Part shown: positions 32,437 through 38,889 of the stretch, one piece after another
Layout: each line of letters begins with the position of its first letter
How positions within the stretch are numbered: the first letter of the stretch is position 1
Source: Lachnospiraceae bacterium
Lineage (GTDB): Bacteria; Bacillota; Clostridia; Lachnospirales; Lachnospiraceae
Direction of reading: 5' to 3'
Length of the DNA: 64,000 bases
Assembly (NCBI GenBank): GCA_022647575.1
Contig: JALCKY010000001.1
Coordinates: 806,001-870,000 of the forward strand
The notes under the pieces: model-generated
Database searches by the model: none
What the model was told of the DNA's origin: nothing
Seen by the model: the letters and a program-made list of their open reading frames with translations, nothing else
Translations under genes and position numbers: made by a program

Positions 32437-33108
32437 CTATGAACCCGGCGACATTTTTTCGGAAATGTCGACTGCTTTCAGTTCGTCAATCACATCCCAC
32501 ATCGAACGCTTTGCAATGTATTCGTAGATCCTGGCCATCTCCTCCGGAGCAGCCTTCATGTCTTCATGGATCCATTCCATGACCACATAGCACATCGACT
32601 GTGCATAATACTTTGCCACATACTCCGGCGTAATCCACGGATGCTTCGCCGATTTTCCCTCCCCGGCTTCTTCGAGGAAGAAATGAAGCAGCAGATTGTA
32701 GAGCGTTCTGTTGGCAATCTCATCCAGGGAATTCTGTCCCTGCGTCTTTGATACGTGGATATAGAATTCCTTGTCCTTCAAAAGATTCGTAAAAATAAGG
32801 ACCAGTGCTTCCCGGTACATTTCATTCTTCAGGAGGATATGCACCGGCTCCAGAATCTCCGTTTTAATAATCCATTCAAGCAGCTCATATTTATCCTGAA
32901 AATGGTTATAAAAAGTAACACGGATGACATTTGCGCCGTCCGTGATCTCCTTGATTGTTATTTTTTCAAAAGGCTCCCTGACGGCCAGATTCTTGAGGCT
33001 GGCCGCCAGCGCCTTTTCCACATCGGGTTTTTCTTCCACTTCGGAACTACTCTTCTTCCGCTCTGTGCTCGGAAGCATCTTCATTGATCCGGTCGCTGAC
33101 GCTTTCAT
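32437..33108 (-). CDS. TetR-family regulator, probable controller of the MMPL operon
   Basis: A helix-turn-helix regulator: VEKALAASLKNLAVREPFEKITIKEITDGANVIRVTFYNHFQDKYELLEWII is the TetR DNA-binding domain, followed by an all-helical C-terminal domain (TetR_C-like, about 130 residues). The N-terminus is unclear. The ATG at 33108 gives 223 residues; other starts are ATG at 33084 and 33078 and TTG at 33126, and none has a good ribosome site. A strong site instead serves a 46-codon overlapping frame at 33047-33187, so translation may be coupled or there may be a frameshift. The residues before VEKAL are low-complexity and charged. Confidence 0.82.
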   Translation of the reverse strand: MKASATGSMKMLPSTERKKSSSEVEEKPDVEKALAASLKNLAVREPFEKITIKEITDGANVIRVTFYNHFQDKYELLEWIIKTEILEPVHILLKNEMYREALVLIFTNLLKDKEFYIHVSKTQGQNSLDEIANRTLYNLLLHFFLEEAGEGKSAKHPWITPEYVAKYYAQSMCYVVMEWIHEDMKAAPEEMARIYEYIAKRSMWDVIDELKAVDISEKMSPGS

Positions 33109-33187
33109 GTCTTCCGGCCGTTGCAACGGGTTTATCTTTCTTCTTCTTTTTCTTCTTCTCTTCTTTGCGGTAATCGCGGTTACCCAT
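33047..33187 (-). CDS. Short lysine-rich upstream frame overlapping tetR
   Basis: A 46-residue frame with the best ribosome site of the operon (TAAGGAGG) and a strong promoter upstream. It reads MGNRDYRKEEKK, a run of Lys, then DKPVATAGRHESVSDR and an acidic end. It overlaps the tetR frame by 62 bases in another frame. It is either a leader peptide that couples tetR translation or the true N-terminus of the regulator separated by a one-base indel. I cannot tell which. Confidence 0.4.
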   Translation of the reverse strand: MGNRDYRKEEKKKKKKKDKPVATAGRHESVSDRINEDASEHRAEEE

Positions 33188-33280
33188 AAAAAACGCCTCC
33201 TTACGGCAACTTATAGAATGTAGGATCGTGCGGCATTTCCCCTGTCTGTGCAGAGAATCTGTCTCCGGATCCATAGATGA

Positions 33281-33309
33281 ATTTTACCACATTTACCGCC
33301 TCTTCACAA
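33281..33309 (-). promoter_or_regulatory. Promoter of the tetR-MMPL region
   Basis: Minus strand: TTGTGA (33304-33309), 17-bp spacer, extended -10 TGGTAAAAT (hexamer 33281-33286). It gives a leader of roughly 87 bases before the 33187 start. Confidence 0.6.
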
Positions 33310-33400
33310 TAATTTCACATTTTCCCCACAGACTCGGTACAAATAAAACGTACGATGCTTTCAACAGGGAATTATGGGCTGATATGCCCGGGAGGTAAAT

Positions 33401-35509
33401 ATGAAGAAATTAAAATCATGCAGAAAAATAATGGCAGTTCTTTCTGCTGCCGCACTGATTGCCGTATCGGCAGCCGGGTGCGGAACATCCTCAGCAGCAT
33501 CAGGTACGGCTTCCGCGGATTCCGCCTCGACTGAATCTTCTTCATCTGAAGACAGCAATGTCAAATACGGCCAGGTCACGGCAGTCGACGGAAGCACCGT
33601 CACGCTGAACATGGGCACGATGTCCTCAGGCGGCATGGGCGCGCCGTCCGGCGACAATTCCGGCACGACTTCCGGCAATACGCCGCCTTCCATGCCGTCC
33701 GGCGACAACTCCGGCACGACCTCAGGAAATACGCCGCCTTCCATGCCGTCCGGCGGCAACTCCGGCACGACCTCCGGAAATACGCCGCCTTCCATGCCGT
33801 CCGGTGACAACTCCGGCACGACTTCCGGCAACACGCCGCCTTCCATGCCGTCCGGCGACAACTCCGGCACAACTTCCGGAAATACGCCGCCTTCCATGCC
33901 GTCCGGCGGCAACTCCGGCACGACCTCCGGAAATACGCCGCCTTCCATGCCGTCCGGTGACAACTCCGGCACGACCTCCGGTGACACTTCCGGTTCAGCC
34001 GGCGGTCAGAATGCTCCGGGCGGAGGACAGGGAGGCATGGGTTCCTCCTTCATTGCAGACGGGACGACAGCAACCATCACGATTTCCGATGAAAGCATCA
34101 TTTCCGTCGAAAATGCAGGAACGACTTCCACAGGTTCCCTTTCCGATATCTCCGTTGATTCCATCCTGAAGCTGGAATACGATACCGACGGAACAACCCT
34201 GAAATCCGTCACCGTCATGCAGACCGGCATGGGCGGCGGAACCGCTCCCGGCGGTACGGGAAATGGTACTGCCGCAGGCGGCACGACGGATTCTTCTTCC
34301 GAATCTGCAGACCTGACCGGTGCGACGACAGTCGACGGTCAGACACAGACGATCGACAGCCAGACACTTTCCTCCACGAACGCCGATGAAAATACTCTTC
34401 TCGTCACCAACAGCGGAACCGCGACGGTCACAAACAGCACCCTGACCAAAAGCGGCGACACCTCCTCAGCGGACAACTCAAACTTTACCGGGCAGAATGC
34501 AGTTCTGTGCGCACAGGCCGGCTCGACAGTAAAGATTTCCGATTCAAAGCTGACCTCTGATTCCGAAGGCTCCAATGCCATCTTCGCAACCGGAGACAAT
34601 GCCAAAATCACGGCAGACAGCATTACGATCAGTACCTCCGGAGATTCTTCCCGCGGTCTGGATGCCACCTACGGCGGCACCATAGATGCTTCGAACGTCA
34701 GTATCACGACGACCGGAGCCCACTGCGCACCAATTGCCACAGACCGCGGAGGCGGAACCGTCACGGTTGACAAGGGTACTCTCTCCGCATCAGGAGACGG
34801 ATCTCCCTGCATTTATTCGACAGGCGATATCACCGTCACCAATGTAACCGGCACGGCGACCGGTTCCCAGTGCCTGTGCGTGGAAGGCAAGAATTCCGTG
34901 ACCATCACGAAATGCGATCTCACCGGTGCCGGGGAAAACGGCGTCATGCTGTATCAGAGCACCTCAGGCGATGCCGATGAAGGAACCGCCCTTTTAAGCG
35001 CCGACAGCTGCTCCCTGACGACAACCTCCGATGGGCCGATGTTCTACATTACCAATACGCAGGCTGAAATCGACCTGACCAATACGGTCCTCAATTTCGG
35101 TTCCGGCACCCTGATCAGCTGCTCCGGAAATGACACCAACAACTGGGGCACCTCGGGTTCCAACGGCGGCACGCTTACGGTCAAGGCCTCATCCCAGACT
35201 CTCAAGGGCGACATTGCCTGCGACGCCATCAGTTCCGTTGCCCTTGCGCTGTCCGATTCTTCGTCGCTGACCGGAGCCGTCGACAATGCCAATACAGGCG
35301 ACTGCTCCGTCACGCTCGACAGCACTTCTTCCTGGACGCTCACAAGCGATTCGTATGTGACCTCCCTTACGGATTCGGATACAAGCTGCAAGAACATCAC
35401 TTCGAACGGCCACACCATTTATTACGATTCGACAAATGAAGCCAACAGCTGGCTGAACGGACAGACAATCACTCTTTCCGACGGCGGCACGATTGCTCCG
35501 ATGGCCTGA
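33401..35509 (+). CDS. Cell-surface lipoprotein with 17-residue repeats and beta-helix domain
   Basis: A 702-residue lipoprotein. Signal peptide and lipobox are at residues 1-27 (ALIAVSAAGCGTS). Residues 82-194 are six identical-length 17-residue units (PSGDNSGTTSGNTPPSM with D/G variation) plus a partial seventh, a flexible wall-spanning stalk. From about 300 to 690 come short beta-helix-like strands (NSGTATVTNSTLTKSG; GSTVKISDSKLTSD; DNAKITADSITIST), resembling carbohydrate-binding or adhesin right-handed beta-helices. A GGGAGG ribosome site is present. Binding partner is unknown. Some Cys occur in the beta-helix (CAPIAT, SQCLCVEG). Confidence 0.85.
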   Translation: MKKLKSCRKIMAVLSAAALIAVSAAGCGTSSAASGTASADSASTESSSSEDSNVKYGQVTAVDGSTVTLNMGTMSSGGMGAPSGDNSGTTSGNTPPSMPSGDNSGTTSGNTPPSMPSGGNSGTTSGNTPPSMPSGDNSGTTSGNTPPSMPSGDNSGTTSGNTPPSMPSGGNSGTTSGNTPPSMPSGDNSGTTSGDTSGSAGGQNAPGGGQGGMGSSFIADGTTATITISDESIISVENAGTTSTGSLSDISVDSILKLEYDTDGTTLKSVTVMQTGMGGGTAPGGTGNGTAAGGTTDSSSESADLTGATTVDGQTQTIDSQTLSSTNADENTLLVTNSGTATVTNSTLTKSGDTSSADNSNFTGQNAVLCAQAGSTVKISDSKLTSDSEGSNAIFATGDNAKITADSITISTSGDSSRGLDATYGGTIDASNVSITTTGAHCAPIATDRGGGTVTVDKGTLSASGDGSPCIYSTGDITVTNVTGTATGSQCLCVEGKNSVTITKCDLTGAGENGVMLYQSTSGDADEGTALLSADSCSLTTTSDGPMFYITNTQAEIDLTNTVLNFGSGTLISCSGNDTNNWGTSGSNGGTLTVKASSQTLKGDIACDAISSVALALSDSSSLTGAVDNANTGDCSVTLDSTSSWTLTSDSYVTSLTDSDTSCKNITSNGHTIYYDSTNEANSWLNGQTITLSDGGTIAPMA
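33644..33985 (+). repeat. 51-bp coding tandem repeat, 6.7 copies
   Basis: Six full 51-bp units and a shorter seventh encode the Pro/Ser/Gly/Thr stalk of the surface lipoprotein. Units are nearly identical, differing mainly at GAC/GGC (Asp/Gly) and third positions. Copy number may vary by slippage or recombination. Confidence 0.9.
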
Positions 35510-35563
35510 GGTGTTTAGAAAAAATTAAGCATTGCCCACGCCTCTTTGTGTTATGATTATTTC

Positions 35564-36337
35564 ATGGAAAACTTATTATTCCCGAAAATCAAACTGTCCG
35601 ACGGAACGATATCCTATGGGGGCAATCAGGCGTGGTATTCTTCAAAGGCGGCAGCTGACGGCGGCTGCGGATCCGTGGCTGCGGCAAATGCGCTGACGGC
35701 TCTGGCCTCTTCCTCTTCCGAGGTTGCCAGGAAACTCGGCATCTCGCCGGGACGCGACGGAATCTACCAGGAAAGTTCTTTCAAGTCTTTCATGGAAAAT
35801 GTCTACAGCTACGTCGGCTCCGGTTTTTATTTCATCCGTCCGTTCGGAATCGGCATCGCAAGATATGTACAGCGTGTTCTGCTCTATGCATCGCGCCGCG
35901 GCATCTACCTGCGGCCGCATGTTTATCCGACGGCGTTTGCGTCGTACAACCGTCCGGTCCGGTTCATTTACAAAGGACTTAAGGAAAACGGTGCCGTCGG
36001 GCTGATGGCCTCCTGGAATTCCTACAATGCCGTTTTTCCCTATCCGAAGGGAAGCGCCACGGCGAAGATCAAGAATCATTTCCTGACGGTCACCGGCATC
36101 GAAAAAACCGAAGACGGCGATTACAGACTGACCGTTTCGACCTGGGGAAAGAAAGGAACCATTTCCTACAAAGAAGTGTATCAGTCCTGGCAGGGCTTCC
36201 GGGCATTCGGCACGGCTCTCGTCTTCTTCACGGCAGGCGGGAACAGTTTCTCGGTAAAGAAAGACATCCCTGCGGCACCGCTGAAGATCTGGAGCGCCTT
36301 TATTGCCAATATGATAACCGGCATCCGCAAGACCTGA
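35564..36337 (+). CDS. Putative C39-like (papain-fold) cysteine peptidase
   Basis: A 257-residue protein without a signal peptide. ADGGCGSVAAANALTAL (about 33-49) has the Cys and helix of a bacteriocin-peptidase or BtrH-like C39 fold; KNHFLTVTGIEKT (about 170-182) supplies the His, and LTVSTWGKKGTISY the possible third residue and following strands. Expected activity is peptide or amide hydrolysis, but the substrate is unknown and catalysis is inferred. The ATG at 35564 has no Shine-Dalgarno; a TGTTATGAT extended -10 ends 6 bases before it, so it may be translated from a leaderless mRNA. It follows the repeat lipoprotein by 54 bases. Confidence 0.65.
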   Translation: MENLLFPKIKLSDGTISYGGNQAWYSSKAAADGGCGSVAAANALTALASSSSEVARKLGISPGRDGIYQESSFKSFMENVYSYVGSGFYFIRPFGIGIARYVQRVLLYASRRGIYLRPHVYPTAFASYNRPVRFIYKGLKENGAVGLMASWNSYNAVFPYPKGSATAKIKNHFLTVTGIEKTEDGDYRLTVSTWGKKGTISYKEVYQSWQGFRAFGTALVFFTAGGNSFSVKKDIPAAPLKIWSAFIANMITGIRKT

Positions 36338-36383
36338 AAACCTCCGTAAAAAATAGCCGATTCCTTTTTGAGCGGCATTAGGC

Positions 36384-36412
36384 TTGCACACCGTCCGGGA
36401 TGCGCCTATAAT
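36384..36412 (+). promoter_or_regulatory. Promoter of the LEA-like small protein
   Basis: TTGCAC (36384-36389), 17-bp spacer, TATAAT (36407-36412). It is near-consensus, with an AAAGGAG ribosome site downstream. Confidence 0.8.
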
Positions 36413-36465
36413 AAAAAAGTATTTTTGAGCAATCACTAATCACATTATGAAAGGAGCTGATTCCA

Positions 36466-36672
36466 ATGGCAGACGAAAAGCAGGAAAACAGCGCAGTCAG
36501 CGAGGCTGAAGAGAAAGCTAAGGAATTCGGAGCAAAAGCCGAAGAAGAAGCAAAGAAATTCGGAAGCGAAGCAAAAGAAGACGCTGAAAAGTTCGGCGAA
36601 GAAGCTAAGGAAAAAGTCGGCGGACTTTTTGATAAGATTAAAGATAAATTCGACGGCGATCCGAACACGTAA
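36466..36672 (+). CDS. Small charged LEA-like amphipathic protein
   Basis: A 68-residue soluble protein made almost wholly of Ala, Lys, Glu and Gly, with repeating units such as AKEFGAKAEEE, AKKFGSEAKED and AEKFGEEAKEK (11-residue periodicity), ending GGLFDKIKDKFDGDPNT. This resembles group 3 LEA or stress-related amphipathic helices. It has its own near-consensus promoter, strong ribosome site and a perfect terminator, all signs of high expression. Function is inferred only from composition. Confidence 0.8.
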   Translation: MADEKQENSAVSEAEEKAKEFGAKAEEEAKKFGSEAKEDAEKFGEEAKEKVGGLFDKIKDKFDGDPNT

Positions 36673-36700
36673 TCCAACAGTTGGTCATAAACTGCGAAAC

Positions 36701-36733
36701 AAAAAGTACTTCCTCTGCGGAAGTACTTTTTTT
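36701..36733. terminator. Bidirectional terminator
   Basis: A-run with AGTACTTCC (stem to 36713), 5-base loop, GGAAGTACT and seven T. It serves the LEA-like gene (+) and the sigma-like gene (-). Confidence 0.9.
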
Positions 36734-36758
36734 GCGTTCTGTATTTACCTGATCTCAG

Positions 36759-37172
36759 CTACTCTTCTCCGTAGTCTTCGCCCGCCAGCTTCAGGATGTC
36801 GATCACCTTGTCCTGGGAAATACCCATGTCGTTGGCGATTTCATCAACCGTCGGCTTATTTCCCAGTTCGCGCGTAAGCTTTTCTATGCTCTTGTTCAGC
36901 AGTTCAACCTGCTGGACAAGCTTATCGTCTTTTTCCGACTGCTCGGCATATTCTTCCTTCGCGCGGCGGATTTCCCCGCGGATCGCTTCTTCAATGATAT
37001 CGTCATCCGTATCCGGATCGCCGGTGCATTTCGTAAGTCCGGCTGAAAGTCCGACATACCCGTCTTCAATCATATCCCCGACAGGCATCGTACCGTCATC
37101 CATTTCACCGGCGATTTCATCAACCTGCGGCATCCATCGCTTTACGATTTCGTCTCTTTGCTGTTCGTTCAT
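36759..37172 (-). CDS. Sigma-70-like small protein coupled to mscL
   Basis: A 137-residue protein. MPVGDMIEDGYVGLSAGLTK resembles sigma region 2.1-2.2 (DLIQEGNIGLM), and LTRELGNKPTVDEIANDMGISQDKVIDIL matches sigma region 3. A normal region 2.4 and region 4 are absent, so it cannot be a complete sigma factor. It may be an orphan domain protein that binds RNA polymerase or an adaptor; similar proteins are annotated as sigma-70 domain-containing. I chose the ATG at 37172 (AAAGGG before it), 2 bases after the mscL stop, so it is translationally coupled to the channel. Confidence 0.75.
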   Translation of the reverse strand: MNEQQRDEIVKRWMPQVDEIAGEMDDGTMPVGDMIEDGYVGLSAGLTKCTGDPDTDDDIIEEAIRGEIRRAKEEYAEQSEKDDKLVQQVELLNKSIEKLTRELGNKPTVDEIANDMGISQDKVIDILKLAGEDYGEE

Positions 37173-37174
37173 AA

Positions 37175-37687
37175 TCAACCCTTTGCTTTTTTCTCCGCCG
37201 GCAATTCCGATGTGCAGTGCGGGCAGCGCGTCGCATCAATCGGGATATCGGATTTGCAGAACGGGCATTTCTTTGTTGTCGGTGCTGCTTCCTTCTTCGG
37301 TTCGATCCTGTCCTCAATTCTGTTCAGCGCCCGCACGATGAGGAAAATGCAGAACGCCAGGATAATGAAATAAAGAATAGCGGAAATAAAGTTGCCGAAA
37401 TTGAGCGTTGAGGCCCCGGCGGCCTGAGCCTCGGCCAGCGTCGCGTAATGCTGTCCGTTCAGGGAAATGAACCAGCTGCTGAAGTTCAGTCCCCCTGTTG
37501 CAAGCGAAATCAGCGGCATCAGGATGTCATCGGTAAGCGATTTGACGATCGTGCCGAATGCGCCGCCGATAATGACGCCGACCGCCAGGTCCATGACATT
37601 TCCGCGTGTAATGAATTTCCTGAATTCTCCGAAAAATCCCTTGGCGGATTTTTCCGCCTTTTCCATATTTTCCTTGTCTCCGTTCAT
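37175..37687 (-). CDS. mscL: Large-conductance mechanosensitive channel with C-terminal zinc ribbon
   Basis: Opens under membrane tension to release solutes during hypo-osmotic shock. The 170-residue protein has the MscL start GFFGEFRKFITRGNVMDLAVGVIIGGAFGTIVKSL (amphipathic N-helix and TM1) and TM2 ISAILYFIILAFCIFLIVRALNRI. After about residue 135 comes a zinc ribbon, KKCPFCKSDIPIDATRCPHCTSEL, with two CPxC pairs, in place of the usual short C-terminal helix bundle; it would hang in the cytoplasm. Ribosome site AAGAAGG. It is directly followed by the sigma-like gene. Confidence 0.94.
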   Translation of the reverse strand: MNGDKENMEKAEKSAKGFFGEFRKFITRGNVMDLAVGVIIGGAFGTIVKSLTDDILMPLISLATGGLNFSSWFISLNGQHYATLAEAQAAGASTLNFGNFISAILYFIILAFCIFLIVRALNRIEDRIEPKKEAAPTTKKCPFCKSDIPIDATRCPHCTSELPAEKKAKG

Positions 37688-37770
37688 CCCATTGCCTTCT
37701 TTCCGCTTTTACCGAACTGCAGTTATTTGTTTTCCCCGGAATTCCCGTCATTCATTGACTGGGGCATCCT

Positions 37771-38889
37771 TTATACGTTCACTACTTCTCCGTACTTTGC
37801 ATGTTCCTTCACCTTCTGCGTCAGTTCCGCCAGACGGCTTGTGTCCCCGATCAGGATGACGCCGACCAGGCGGTTGTTCTCGAAGGTATATTTCTCATAC
37901 TGGCTGCGCTTCGTATCCTTGAGTTCCACCGTGCGATAGACCTTGTCCGGATTCATTCCGTTGTCACCGATGGAATACAGGGAAGTCCCCATCCCGTTGA
38001 ATGTCAGCGCGCCGTCCACGGTCTCGTAAGATGCTTCACCGCCGGATGCATTCGTGCCGGCCGTCTTGCCCTGGTCGACTGCCTGGCTCCACAGGGCATA
38101 ATTGACTCCGCCGAATTCCGCGCAGTCGCCTGCCGCATAGACATCCGGAGCACTGGTTTCCATCTTCTCATTTACGACAACCGCTTTCCCGCAGACGATG
38201 CCGGCTTCCTTTGCGATTTCGACATTCGCGCGCACGCCCGTGGAAATGATGACGAGGTCGGCCGGCAGTTCTCTTCCGTCCTTCAGGGTGAGCCCGGCGT
38301 CCGTAATCTTCGCAGTCTCGGCATCCGTCAGGAACTTAACGCCGGCATCCGCGACAACTTTTGCCAGAACATCGGAAGCGTCCTCCGTCAGCTGACGGTT
38401 CAGAAGCTTTCCTGCATTCTGCAGGACCGTCACATCAATCTTTCCTCTCTTCAGCGACCAGGCAGCCTCAAGCCCGAGGACACCGCCTCCGATGACAACA
38501 GCCGTCTTAACCTGCGGAAGCATTTCCTGTATTCTCCTGACGTCCGCAGTGGTGCGGACATGTACGACCTTCGGAAGATCCGCCCCTTCAATCGGCGGGA
38601 TAAAGCACCTTGCCCCGAGAGCATAGATCAGACGGTCATAGACCAGGCTCATTCCGCCGCAGGAAACCGTCTTGGACGCTGTATCGATCTTCGTGACCTT
38701 CGTGTTCAGAACGACGGAAATCTGATGATCGTCGTAGAATTTCTGCGGCTCAACTGCCAGCTGATCCTTCTCGAAATCCGACAGCATGGCCTTGGTCAGC
38801 ATCGGACGGTTATACGGCAGATCCGGTTCATCGGAAATGATCGTGATGCCGCCGGTGCGGTCATTCCCGCGGATGGCTTTTGCGGCCTC
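37771..38889 (-). CDS. NADH:rubredoxin oxidoreductase part of F-type flavodiiron fusion (after frameshift)
   Basis: Continuation of the flavodiiron gene in a second frame (372 codons). Reading on from the GGGAAA FAD loop encoded in the first frame, it has EAAKAIRGNDRTGGITIISDEPDLPYNRP, GVLGLEAAWSLKRG with the NAD-binding GGG just before, and the FAD motif APDVYAAGDCAEF. This is the pyridine nucleotide-disulfide oxidoreductase fold that feeds electrons to rubredoxin. A single extra base near 38890 separates it from the N-terminal part, so only a corrected sequence or an in vivo frameshift would give the fused protein. An internal ATG at 38802 lacks the N-terminal FAD-binding segment. Confidence 0.85.
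   Translation of the reverse strand, partial: EAAKAIRGNDRTGGITIISDEPDLPYNRPMLTKAMLSDFEKDQLAVEPQKFYDDHQISVVLNTKVTKIDTASKTVSCGGMSLVYDRLIYALGARCFIPPIEGADLPKVVHVRTTADVRRIQEMLPQVKTAVVIGGGVLGLEAAWSLKRGKIDVTVLQNAGKLLNRQLTEDASDVLAKVVADAGVKFLTDAETAKITDAGLTLKDGRELPADLVIISTGVRANVEIAKEAGIVCGKAVVVNEKMETSAPDVYAAGDCAEFGGVNYALWSQAVDQGKTAGTNASGGEASYETVDGALTFNGMGTSLYSIGDNGMNPDKVYRTVELKDTKRSQYEKYTFENNRLVGVILIGDTSRLAELTQKVKEHAKYGEVVNV

Noticed and set aside
33361-33987. 208-codon minus-strand frame antisense to the surface lipoprotein
   Set aside because: It is the reverse reading of the 51-bp repeat, and its repetitive SPDGMEGG pattern follows from that; no ribosome site.
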